From: Nocardioides alkalitolerans
Lineage (GTDB): Bacteria; Actinomycetota; Actinomycetes; Propionibacteriales; Nocardioidaceae
NCBI GenBank assembly: GCA_038184435.1
Contig: CP116227.1
Location: forward strand, 1,178,001 to 1,242,000
Length of the DNA stretch: 64,000 nucleotides
Direction: 5' to 3'
This document shows positions 1 through 9,511 of the stretch, in pieces (the stretch's first letter is position 1; each line of letters opens with the position of its first letter). The translations under genes were made by a program, and so were the position numbers. Under the pieces are notes generated by a model. That model was not told the DNA's origin. It saw nothing but the letters and a program-made list of their open reading frames with translations, and ran no database searches.

Positions 1-690
1 CAGGTCGAGCGCATCGGCGAGGTCGAGGGAGCCGTGGACGTTCACGGTCCCGCGCAGGGTCCCGGTGAGTGGGTCGGCGTGGGCGAGGTCGCCGAGGTCG
101 ATCGCCAGGTACCGCTCACCGTCGGCCGCGTGGCGTTCGGCTTCGGTGGTCTCGGGGTCGAACCGCGCCGCGGCCTCGGCCACCAGCCGGTCGACCTCGG
201 GACCGGTGGCCTTGCCCGCGACGTACGCAATGTGCCGGTCCACGAACCCGGCGGCCTCGAACGTCAACGTCCGCGTGGCCTGCGCGATCCGCCGGCCCCG
301 CCACACGTCGACCTCACCCGCAGCAACACGGGCGTGGACGCGCGGGAGCCGGTAGCGCAGCTCGACCGCGTCCCCGACCAGCCGACGTGCAGCGTCGAAC
401 GACGAGCCCCGGGCGGCGGCGACCTCGCCGATGCAGAACTCCGCCACCACCGGCGCACCTGGCCCACCCAGCTCGAGGAAGTGGTCCCCCGCGAGGGCCT
501 CGGCGTGCTCAGCGTCGTGCCACTCGCCCAGCACCGTGATCGGGTCACCCACCACCGCATCCGAGGTGTGCGCCGCAGCCCAGTCACCGACCGCGACGAA
601 CGCAGCCGCCTCCGCCACCCGAGCGGCCGTCGTGCGTTCGCGGACCGCGGCGATCAACGCAGTCGCAGTGGTGTGGGTCCCCCGATCCAT
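1..690 (-). CDS. DUF222 (13E12-type) protein, 3' end cut by the window
   Basis: Reading leftward from ATG at 690 gives 230 open codons to the window edge, so only the N-terminal part is present. The residues read like the DUF222 helical domain that normally precedes a C-terminal HNH nuclease module in actinobacteria; the pattern DVWRGRRIAQATRTL near residue 130 is typical. The HNH part would lie outside the window, so nuclease activity cannot be judged here. On the minus strand TAGACT ends 7 nt before the ATG, predicting a leaderless transcript. These proteins occur in many copies per genome and are often mobile; their role is unknown. Family call fairly secure, function not. Confidence 0.75.
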   Translation of the reverse strand, partial: MDRGTHTTATALIAAVRERTTAARVAEAAAFVAVGDWAAAHTSDAVVGDPITVLGEWHDAEHAEALAGDHFLELGGPGAPVVAEFCIGEVAAARGSSFDAARRLVGDAVELRYRLPRVHARVAAGEVDVWRGRRIAQATRTLTFEAAGFVDRHIAYVAGKATGPEVDRLVAEAAARFDPETTEAERHAADGERYLAIDLGDLAHADPLTGTLRGTVNVHGSLDLADALDL

Positions 691-697
691 GCCCCCG

Positions 698-703
698 AGT
701 CTA
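698..703 (-). promoter_or_regulatory. -10 element of the DUF222 gene (leaderless)
   Basis: Minus-strand TAGACT lies 7 nt upstream of the ATG at 690, so transcription would begin at or next to the start codon. Confidence 0.45.
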
Positions 704-718
704 GTCGAACAGACGTGC

Positions 719-742
719 GATCACCACCTCCCGGTGGTGATC
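719..742 (-). terminator. Hairpin after the GAF-ANTAR gene
   Basis: Perfect 10-bp inverted repeat (GATCACCACC / GGTGGTGATC) with a 4-nt loop, between the leftward GAF-ANTAR gene and the next leftward gene. No U-tract, as usual in high-GC actinobacteria. Likely an intrinsic terminator. Confidence 0.55.
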
Positions 743-767
743 TGTGGATGACGGACCGATGTCGGCG

Positions 768-1454
768 TCAGCCACCGGGGAGGCGCCCCGAGCGGACGAG
801 CTCCCGGGCCACGTCGTGGACCTTCGTCTCGTGGGTCGACGACAACCGACGGAGCAGCTCGAAGCTGGAGTCCTGCGTGAGGCCGAAGCGTTCGATGAGG
901 ATGCCCTGGGCCATGCCGATGACGTGCCGCGTGTCGATGGCCGTGCGGAGCTCCATCTCGAGCCGCACCGACGCCAGCGCGTGGGCTGCGTGTGCGGCGT
1001 ACGAGCGGGCGACGTCGATGCTCGCCCGGTCGTGGAAGCCGCCGCTCGTGTCGCTGTAGATGTTGATGGCCCCCTGGGGTCGACCGCCCCGGGGCAGGTC
1101 GAGCGACAGTGCAGCGCCTACCCCTAGGGCTCGCGCCCGAGGGCCCCAGAGGGGCCAGCGGCCGTCCGTGCCGACCTCGCCGCTGCGGATCCAGCGGCAG
1201 GCGGACGTCGCCTCGACACAGGGGCCCTCGTGGAGGGCGTACTGCAGGTCGTCGACGTCCCGCGCGACCAGGTCGCTGGCCGCGAGCGTCGAGTGGGCGC
1301 CGCGCCGCCGGAGCGTGATGCTGACGTGGTCGGCGCCGGGGACGAGCATCCCGACCTGCTCGACGATGAGCTGCGCGGTGTCGCCGGAGTCGTTGGGCGC
1401 GTACAGGTGGTCCGCGAGTGCCGCGAGCGCGGCGGGGTCGTGGAGCGGGTCCAT
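768..1454 (-). CDS. GAF-ANTAR antitermination-type sensor protein
   Basis: A 228-residue protein starting at ATG 1454, chosen because minus-strand GAGGAGAGG precedes it by about 7 nt. Residues about 5-165 form a GAF domain (the stretch around LHEGPCVEA is typical) and about 168-222 an ANTAR RNA-binding domain with GMAQGILIERFGLT. ANTAR proteins bind paired hexaloop RNA hairpins and prevent termination; in actinobacteria many are GAF-ANTAR fusions answering a small molecule, redox state or stress. Ligand and target RNA cannot be read from sequence. Stands alone between the hydrolase gene and the DUF222 gene, ending just before a hairpin at 719-742. Confidence 0.85.
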   Translation of the reverse strand: MDPLHDPAALAALADHLYAPNDSGDTAQLIVEQVGMLVPGADHVSITLRRRGAHSTLAASDLVARDVDDLQYALHEGPCVEATSACRWIRSGEVGTDGRWPLWGPRARALGVGAALSLDLPRGGRPQGAINIYSDTSGGFHDRASIDVARSYAAHAAHALASVRLEMELRTAIDTRHVIGMAQGILIERFGLTQDSSFELLRRLSSTHETKVHDVARELVRSGRLPGG

Positions 1455-1489
1455 GGGGACACCTCTCCTCGTGGGGTCGGGGCCCGGTT

Positions 1490-2437
1490 CTAGAGCCCGT
1501 CTCTCGACCGTAACGTAGGACCAGTTGCGACACGCCGCAGCAGGTGGACGATCTGCCGCCGCGTCCGTCGCGCCTCCGGCAACGGCCTCGTCATCCACAC
1601 GTGGAACATGGCCGTCACCTCGTGCAGGTGCACGATCGCGTGCGCGACCCGCGCACGGTCGAGGAGACGGTCGACGGCCGGCCGGAGGATGTCGCGGTCG
1701 CCCACGTGCACGGTGATCGGCGGAAGGCCGGCCAGGTCGAGCCCGACCGGGCTGACGCGGGGGTGTCCCGGCGCGTACGGCGCGGCCCACCACCGGCCCG
1801 CCGCCCGCAGTCCGCTCTCGGCGAGCATCGGGTCGGTGGCCTCGAGGTCGGCGACCTCGCGTTCGTCGAGGGTCGCGTCGAGCCACGGCGACAGGCCCAC
1901 GACGTGAGCGGGCGGGGTGCCGCGGTCCGCGAGCGCGCGGGCGACTTCCAGCACGAGGGCGCCGCCGGCCGAGTCGCCCATGAGGACCACGGGCAGCTCG
2001 CCGGTCACGAGCTCGGCGGCGAGGTCCTCGAGGAGCGGCAGCACGTCGTCAACCCCGGCATCCGGGGCGAGCGGGTAGGCGGGCACGACCACCTCCGCCG
2101 GCGTGCGCACCAGTGCGCGCGCGAGCCGCCAGTAGTCGACCGTCAGGGGATGCACGTAGCCGCCCCCGTGCAGGTAGAGCACGCGGACCACCGGCCGCGC
2201 GCGGCGCGGCCAGACGGTCCACGTCGTCATCCCGTGGCGGCGATCCGACGAGGTCCGCGTCCGCAGCCGCGTCCACGGCGTCGGCGGGCGGTCGCCCGCC
2301 CGTTGGCGCGCCCGGGCCGTGCGGAGCGTCCGCGCGGCACCCTCGAACGCCCGCTTGTCACGAGCCGCCCACATGCCGGCGACGTAGAGACGCGTGACGA
2401 GGGTCGGCCGACGGTCGTCGACGCTGTGCGTGACCAC
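1490..2437 (-). CDS. Alpha/beta hydrolase fold-3 esterase
   Basis: A 315-residue HSL-type esterase/lipase. The oxyanion-hole motif LHGGGYVH sits at about residue 90, the nucleophile elbow GDSAGG at about 154 (Ser156), the acid in HVGDRDILRP near 253 and the His in TAMFHVW near 284, so the catalytic triad looks intact. Likely cytoplasmic, acting on short-chain or acyl esters; substrate unknown. It begins 6 nt after the DUF4383 gene, so the two are probably one leftward operon. Confidence 0.85.
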   Translation of the reverse strand: MVTHSVDDRRPTLVTRLYVAGMWAARDKRAFEGAARTLRTARARQRAGDRPPTPWTRLRTRTSSDRRHGMTTWTVWPRRARPVVRVLYLHGGGYVHPLTVDYWRLARALVRTPAEVVVPAYPLAPDAGVDDVLPLLEDLAAELVTGELPVVLMGDSAGGALVLEVARALADRGTPPAHVVGLSPWLDATLDEREVADLEATDPMLAESGLRAAGRWWAAPYAPGHPRVSPVGLDLAGLPPITVHVGDRDILRPAVDRLLDRARVAHAIVHLHEVTAMFHVWMTRPLPEARRTRRQIVHLLRRVATGPTLRSRDGL

Positions 2438-2443
2438 CTCGGC

Positions 2444-2917
2444 TCAGAGTGCGGCGTCGCCGCCGATGCCACCGCGCCACCAGCGGTAGCCGCCGACGCC
2501 GAGGGCGATCATGCCGACCCCGAGGCCGAGGTGCAGCCAGTTGTCGGCGTCGTTGAGGGGCACGAAGTTCGCGTCATGTGTCTGGTCGACGGCCAGGCCG
2601 TAGACCCACAGCACCAGGTAGGCGAGCCCGCCGCCGACGAGGTAGCCCACGGACCACCGGGGGCGGGACGCCGCGAGCAGGCCGACGACGCCGAAGAGCA
2701 GGTGGACGACGTTGTGCAGGACGGACACCTGGAAGAGGCCCAGCAGGTGCGCCTCGCTGTGGTGGCCGGCCATCTCGAGCTGGTCGTGGTCGGTCACGAC
2801 GCCGGGGACGAAGCCGAGGACGCCGACGAGCAGGAAGGTCGCACCGACGACGAGCGTGACGGTGCGCAGGAAGCGGGCGCCGTGGCCCGGTCGGGTGGAG
2901 ACGTGCGTGGCGCTCAT
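2444..2917 (-). CDS. DUF4383 four-helix membrane protein
   Basis: A 157-residue protein with four hydrophobic segments (about 18-40, 62-82, 90-110, 124-143). The pattern HNVVHLLFGVVGLLA with polar His residues in the second helix, and DNWLHLGLGVGMIALG in the fourth, are hallmarks of DUF4383. The family is common in actinobacteria, often near stress genes, and has no established function. It starts the leftward operon with the esterase gene. ATG at 2917 is preceded by minus-strand AGGAG. Confidence 0.8.
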   Translation of the reverse strand: MSATHVSTRPGHGARFLRTVTLVVGATFLLVGVLGFVPGVVTDHDQLEMAGHHSEAHLLGLFQVSVLHNVVHLLFGVVGLLAASRPRWSVGYLVGGGLAYLVLWVYGLAVDQTHDANFVPLNDADNWLHLGLGVGMIALGVGGYRWWRGGIGGDAAL

Positions 2918-3019
2918 GGAGGGCTCCTCGTGACGGGGGAGGGGGACCGGATCCGGTACCCGTCGTCCTCTGCCGGACCCGTGCGGTCGGCCCTGCTCCG
3001 GCGGGGTACCGGGGCTGAC

Positions 3020-3619
3020 GTGACGACTCCCTCACCCGTCTCGGCCCCGTTCGTGATCGGCACGAAGAGGGCGGGGACGACGTCGCTGTCCAGCCTCCTG
3101 GACGCGCATCCCGACATCGGCACGACGACACCCTGCTGTGCTGATCCCGCGCGTCCCGACGCGGCCGGGCGGGTCGCCGCCGCGGCGCCCGGCGTCCGCG
3201 TGGTGATGGTGGTGCGCGACCCCCTCGAGCGCGCTCTCGCGCACTGGCGGCACCGCGTCCGCGCCGGCGTCGAGGAGCGTCCCGCGCCGCGCGCGCTCCT
3301 CGATCCCGGCAGCCCGTACGTCGCGTGCAGCCGCCACCACGAGGCGCTGGCGCCGTACCGGTCGAGCCTCGCCCCGGAGCAGCAGCTGGTGGTCGTGCTC
3401 GAGCGGCTGCGGGCCGACCCGGCGGCCGAGCTGGACCGGGTGCTGCGCCACGTCGGGGTCGACCCGTCGCGCGGGCCGGTCCCGCGGCGTACCCGGGTGC
3501 CCGCGCCGGCGGGATCGACCCTCGACGCCGCGACCCGTGCCGCGTTCGCGGACGCGGTGGGGGACGACGTGGCCGCCCTCCGGATCTGGCTCGACGACGC
3601 GCTGCCCGAGTGGGCCTGA
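3020..3619 (+). CDS. Short sulfotransferase-like protein
   Basis: A 199-residue protein with the two PAPS-binding signatures of sulfotransferases. The N-terminal 5'-phosphosulfate loop is FVIGTKRAGTTSLSSLLDAHP (first 20 residues given, then DIG), beginning about residue 10. The 3'-phosphate-binding element is VMVVRDPLERALAHWRHRV at about 60-80. Only about 30 residues separate them, where family members usually have far more, and the acceptor-binding part is mostly missing. It may be an internal deletion product or a minimal enzyme. GTG 3020 is the best start near the first motif but lacks a clear Shine-Dalgarno; GTG 2930 is an in-frame alternative. It converges on the oxidoreductase gene 3 nt away. 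Confidence 0.6.
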   Translation: MTTPSPVSAPFVIGTKRAGTTSLSSLLDAHPDIGTTTPCCADPARPDAAGRVAAAAPGVRVVMVVRDPLERALAHWRHRVRAGVEERPAPRALLDPGSPYVACSRHHEALAPYRSSLAPEQQLVVVLERLRADPAAELDRVLRHVGVDPSRGPVPRRTRVPAPAGSTLDAATRAAFADAVGDDVAALRIWLDDALPEWA

Positions 3620-3622
3620 GGG

Positions 3623-5125
3623 TCAGCTCGGCAGGGCGCGGACCGCCGGCCCCTCGAGCACGTCGCCCGGCTCGTCGAAGCGGGAGCCGTGCAGGGGGCA
3701 GTCCCAGCTGCGTTCGGCGTCGTTCCACGTCAGCACGCCGCCGAGGTGGGTGCAGACGGCGGACCCCTCCGCCCCCTTCCCGCGGCGCAGGCCGCAGAAG
3801 CGGGAGCGGCGGGTGACATCCGGCTGGGGCTCGGCGGACGCCCGGTCCACCGAGGTGGCGCCGGGGGCCACCCAGCCCAGGGCCATCGCGACGGCCACCT
3901 CGGCGTTGATGACGCCGGACGAGGGCAGGCCGGTCAGCTCGTGACGGCTCCAGGGACGCAGCGCGTCGCGCCACTCCGGCGGGTCGGAGCGCAGGTCGGA
4001 GGCCAGGGCCAGGGCGGCGGCGATGCCCCCGGTCATGCCCCACTTGGAGAACCCGCCCGCGACGAGGATCCGGTGGTTGCCCGGCACGATCGGCCCGGCG
4101 TAGGGGAGCGAGTGGTGGGGCGCGTAGTCCTGCGCGGACCACGCCGTCACCTCGACGGCTCCGGGGAAGTGCTCGGCCGTCCACGACCGGAGGTCGCCGA
4201 GCCGCTCGCTCGTGGGCCGCGACCGGCCGGTCGCGTGGCCGGCACCGCCGACGAGCAGCACGGGCGGACCGTCGGGCAGCGACGCCTCCCGCAGCGACCG
4301 GGAGGGCTGGTCGGCGGCCAGGTACATGGCCCGGGGGAGATCGGCCGCCGCGCGACCGGGCAGCTCGAAGGCGATGCTGTAGGAGCGTTGCGGGCTCATC
4401 CGGGCGAAGAACCCGCCGCGGTCGAGCATCGGCATGTTCGTCGCGACCACGACGCGCCCGGCCCGCACGGTGGTCGGGTCCGCGCCCGAGCGCTCGACCT
4501 CCAGCCGCACCGGCGTGCCGTCGCTCACCGACGTCACCCGGGCACCCTCCACGACCTGGACGCCGGCCGCCCGGGCCCGCCGGGCCAGCGCGGCGACGAG
4601 GGCGAGGGGGTCGACCTGGTACTGCCCGGCCATCCACAACGCCCCGGCGACGGCGAACGGCAGCTCGGGGGCGTCGCCGCGGCGTACCTGGAGACCGGCG
4701 CGCTTGACCGCCGACTCCTCCCGCCGCAGGGCACGGAGCCCGGAGGCGCCGTTGGCGTACGTCGCGGCGTCGCGCTGCTCGAGGGGGACGTCCTCCGCGG
4801 TCGCGAGGTCGACGGCCCACGCCTGCGCGTCGCGGTGGGCCGCGGCGTACTGGCGGAGCACGGTGTCGCCGTGCTTGCGGGACACCTGCGAGAACTGGGT
4901 GCCCTGCAGCAGGCTCAGCTTGGCGGTGCTCCGGCCGGTGGTGCCGGCGCCGAGGTGACGGGCCTCCAGCAGGAGCACGTCCTCGCCCTGCTCGGCGAGC
5001 AGCAACGCGGTCGTCAGCCCCGTCAGTCCGCCGCCGACCACGACCGTGCCGACGTCGGTGGGCAGGTCGGCCGCGGAGGAGTCGTCGGACGAGGGGGTGC
5101 GGAGCTCCCACAGCGAGGTGAGCAC
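3623..5125 (-). CDS. FAD-dependent oxidoreductase with C-terminal Rieske domain
   Basis: A 500-residue two-domain protein. Residues about 25-400 are a DAO-type FAD oxidoreductase: dinucleotide-binding VVGGGLTGLTTA near residue 29 and an FAD-binding ARHLGAGTTGRSTAK. The last about 85 residues are a Rieske [2Fe-2S] domain with the ligand pairs CTHLGG and CPLHGSRF. This architecture is known in actinobacteria and Bacillus (YhfW-like); the substrate is not established. GTG 5125 was chosen because minus-strand GGAGG lies 4 nt before it. It is divergent from the catalase gene, which suggests shared control under oxidative stress. Confidence 0.88.
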   Translation of the reverse strand: MLTSLWELRTPSSDDSSAADLPTDVGTVVVGGGLTGLTTALLLAEQGEDVLLLEARHLGAGTTGRSTAKLSLLQGTQFSQVSRKHGDTVLRQYAAAHRDAQAWAVDLATAEDVPLEQRDAATYANGASGLRALRREESAVKRAGLQVRRGDAPELPFAVAGALWMAGQYQVDPLALVAALARRARAAGVQVVEGARVTSVSDGTPVRLEVERSGADPTTVRAGRVVVATNMPMLDRGGFFARMSPQRSYSIAFELPGRAAADLPRAMYLAADQPSRSLREASLPDGPPVLLVGGAGHATGRSRPTSERLGDLRSWTAEHFPGAVEVTAWSAQDYAPHHSLPYAGPIVPGNHRILVAGGFSKWGMTGGIAAALALASDLRSDPPEWRDALRPWSRHELTGLPSSGVINAEVAVAMALGWVAPGATSVDRASAEPQPDVTRRSRFCGLRRGKGAEGSAVCTHLGGVLTWNDAERSWDCPLHGSRFDEPGDVLEGPAVRALPS

Positions 5126-5295
5126 GGATCCTCCAGGGGTGAGGGGCGGTGGAGCGGTCGCGGCGCCGGTACCCCGCCGCGCCCTCGACACCGAGAGTCC
5201 GACCGGGTGAGGCCACCGGCTCGGTGGTGACCCGACGGGTACCGGCCCCTGGCACACGCTCGTGCCCCGACGTACCCGACTCCCCTGGAGGAAGA

Positions 5296-7566
<2,271 letters not shown>

Positions 7567-7595
7567 GCGGGGGCTTCTCCGGACCGGCCCCCCGG

Positions 7596-7669
7596 CGTGT
7601 AACGCGGTGTCCGTGTCACTGCACACGTGGTCGACCACGTCCATGGTGACCAGAACACCGCGTTACACG
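7596..7669. repeat. Palindromic element, copy 1 (GTAACGCGG family)
   Basis: Perfect 15-bp outer arms (CGTGTAACGCGGTGT at 7596 and its complement ending 7669) enclose 44 nt that contain a second perfect 16-bp palindrome, ACGTGGTCGACCACGT (7625-7640). The left arm and next bases are identical over 18 nt to the element at 43372. It follows katE and may act as a terminator, but the conserved arms suggest a dispersed repeat. Confidence 0.7.
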
Positions 7670-7703
7670 TCGGGAGGTCCCCGGTCTGCCTCAGAATGGG
7701 GCG

Positions 7704-8174
7704 ATGACCGACCTCGCGAACGACCGACAGGGCTCCCGGTGGAGCCGACGTCCCTCGCGGGCACTCGCCGTCCTCGGCGGTACGGCGCTGGTCGTGGGTG
7801 GCTTCGTCGTGTGGCGCGCGCTGCCGGCGGCGCCCGACGCCGAGCTCGACGGGCTGCGGGTGCTGACGAGCACGGATCGCTCGAGCGAAGGTTCCGACGC
7901 CCGCCTCGTCGGGAAGCTGGTCGCCGCCGGGAGCTGCGTCGGAGTATCAAGTGACGCGTCGACGTCGCTCGTCGTCTGGCCCCGCGGAACGGTGGTCGAG
8001 GACGACGCCGTGGTCACGCCCGGCGGCATCCGAGCGGGGCTGGGCGAGCGGTTCGACGCCGGTGGCGGTCACGAGGACTACTCGGGGCGCCTCGCCGACC
8101 TGCTGGATCCAGTGATCCCCGAGGACTGCTTGGACGCTTCCTCCGGGGTCTTCGTGCTCCACGGCGACGAGTGA
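7704..8174 (+). CDS. Membrane-anchored or secreted protein of unknown function
   Basis: A 156-residue protein not recognised. After a basic N-terminus a single hydrophobic segment (about 22-40) would anchor it, with the rest outside. Two Cys residues (SCVG, EDCLD) could form a disulfide. Low-complexity or enzymatic motifs were not seen. CAGAAT lies 6 nt before the ATG and may be a -10 of a leaderless message. A few codons such as GTA and TCA are unusual for this window. No operon partner is obvious; the next gene starts 49 nt later. Confidence 0.6.
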   Translation: MTDLANDRQGSRWSRRPSRALAVLGGTALVVGGFVVWRALPAAPDAELDGLRVLTSTDRSSEGSDARLVGKLVAAGSCVGVSSDASTSLVVWPRGTVVEDDAVVTPGGIRAGLGERFDAGGGHEDYSGRLADLLDPVIPEDCLDASSGVFVLHGDE

Positions 8175-8223
8175 GCCGGAGACTGCAGGGAATCCTCGAC
8201 CGCCACCGACCGTTGGCCCCGTC

Positions 8224-8910
8224 ATGACCACCTTGGGACTCATCGGAGCAGGCAACATCGGCAGCACGCTCGCGCGGCTGGCGGTCGCGGCGGGGTACGA
8301 CGTCGTGCTCAGCAACAGCCGGGGACCGGAGTCGCTCGTCGACCTCGTCGCCGACATCGGCAACACGGCCCGCGCCGGGACGGTCGAGCAGGCGGCGCGG
8401 GAGGGCGACGTGGTCGTCGTGACCGTGCCGTTGAAGGCCTACCGCGACGTGCCGGTGGCGCCCCTCGCGGGGAAGGTCGTGCTCGACACGAACAACTACT
8501 ACCCGGAGCGCGACGGCCGGATCCCCGAGCTCGACGACGAGAGCACCACCACGAGCGAGCTGCTCCAGGCGCACCTGCCGGAGTCGCACGTGGTGAAGGT
8601 CTTCAACAACATCTTCTACCAGCACCTCCTGCTGCTCGCGCGGCCGAACGGCGACCCCGAGCGCAGCGTGCTGCCCATCGCCGGCGACGACGCGGAGGCG
8701 AAGGCGACCGCGACGACGGTGCTCGACGACCTCGGCTACGACGCGTACGACGTGGGCCCGCTCGCCGAGGGCTGGCGCTACCAGCGCGACCTCCCTGCGT
8801 ACGCCGGCCTCTTCGTCGACGACGACGACTGGGCCAACCCGCACCCGTCGACCGTCGCACTCCTCGAGGAGAAGCTCGCGGCGGCGAAGCGCTACCGCGA
8901 CCTGGCCTGA
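8224..8910 (+). CDS. NADPH-dependent F420 reductase-family dehydrogenase
   Basis: A 228-residue protein with the Rossmann start TLGLIGAGNIGSTLARLA and the NADP-selective NSRGP after the second strand, as in F420:NADPH oxidoreductase-like proteins. The middle holds VVTVPLKAYRDVP and a conserved VVKVFNNIFYQHL. The family moves hydride between NADP(H) and cofactor F420, but many actinobacterial paralogues have unproved substrates. The gene is monocistronic, closed by a long hairpin. Confidence 0.82.
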   Translation: MTTLGLIGAGNIGSTLARLAVAAGYDVVLSNSRGPESLVDLVADIGNTARAGTVEQAAREGDVVVVTVPLKAYRDVPVAPLAGKVVLDTNNYYPERDGRIPELDDESTTTSELLQAHLPESHVVKVFNNIFYQHLLLLARPNGDPERSVLPIAGDDAEAKATATTVLDDLGYDAYDVGPLAEGWRYQRDLPAYAGLFVDDDDWANPHPSTVALLEEKLAAAKRYRDLA

Positions 8911-8930
8911 CGCCCGCCCGCCGACGACCT

Positions 8931-8984
8931 GGCAGCGCGGTGGTCCGCTGAGCACCCGTCTGCTCAGCGAACCACCGCGCTGCC
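8931..8984. terminator. Long bidirectional terminator hairpin
   Basis: Arms at 8931-8954 and 8961-8984 pair over 24 positions with a single C/A mismatch and a 6-nt loop. It sits exactly between convergent genes ending at 8910 and 8988. Confidence 0.75.
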
Positions 8985-8987
8985 GTG

Positions 8988-9380
8988 TCAGAAGATGATC
9001 CGCCAGGCCTCGGCCGCGCCGAGGATGACGAGGCACGCGAGCAGGAGCAGCACCACGAGGGCGACGAAGCATCCGAGATCGAAGTTCGGGCCGGACGGCG
9101 ACGGCGGCGGTGCGAAGCGCCTCCACTCCTCCGGCAGCGGATGTCCTGCTGACATCCAGGCTCGTGCATGGTCTGCGTCGCAGAACGGCCGCACGCACTT
9201 GATCGTCCAGTCGCCCTCGAAGAGCAGGTCCTCGATCGCTCCGTCCCACGAGGGCCCTTCGTCGTCACCGTCCCAGTCCCGCAGGAGCGCGAGCCGCGTC
9301 GTGTCGGGTGACCCGAGGTCGAGGGCCCGGCCGCAGTGCGCACAGACGACGTCGGCGGCCTGCTGCTCGGGGGCGTCCAC
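8988..9380 (-). CDS. Small protein with CxxC motif and C-terminal membrane anchor
   Basis: About 130 residues, not recognised. It has CAHC near the N-terminus and a second Cys pair in KCVRPFCDADHARAW, so a four-Cys zinc site is plausible. A Pro-rich linker is followed by a strongly hydrophobic C-terminal helix (about the last 27 residues), suggesting a tail-anchored protein with a cytosolic zinc-binding head. The start is uncertain: GTG 9380 places the CxxC near the beginning, and GTG 9437 would add 19 residues. Divergent from thrS. Confidence 0.55.
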   Translation of the reverse strand: MDAPEQQAADVVCAHCGRALDLGSPDTTRLALLRDWDGDDEGPSWDGAIEDLLFEGDWTIKCVRPFCDADHARAWMSAGHPLPEEWRRFAPPPSPSGPNFDLGCFVALVVLLLLACLVILGAAEAWRIIF

Positions 9381-9447
9381 GGGTGGGAATGTAGGGGCCG
9401 CTCGGAGCGTCCCCGAAACCGCCGCGAGCCCGACCACTGCCGACCGC

Positions 9448-9453
9448 TAGCAT
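9448..9453 (+). promoter_or_regulatory. Probable -10 of the thrS operon
   Basis: TAGCAT lies 58 nt before the thrS start, giving a short leader of about 50 nt. No T-box-like structure fits in so short a leader. Confidence 0.4.
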
Positions 9454-9511
9454 CGCGCCCGGACGTGAAACCTGTCCGACCACCACGACCCGACCCCCGA
9501 GGAGCCCTCCG

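Noticed and set aside
7596..7669. Possible insertion-sequence ends
   Set aside because: The arms enclose only 44 nt and no transposase or target duplication is visible.
9381..9511. T-box leader before thrS
   Set aside because: Too short, with no T-box sequence or specifier stem seen; the usual actinobacterial T-box is on ileS.
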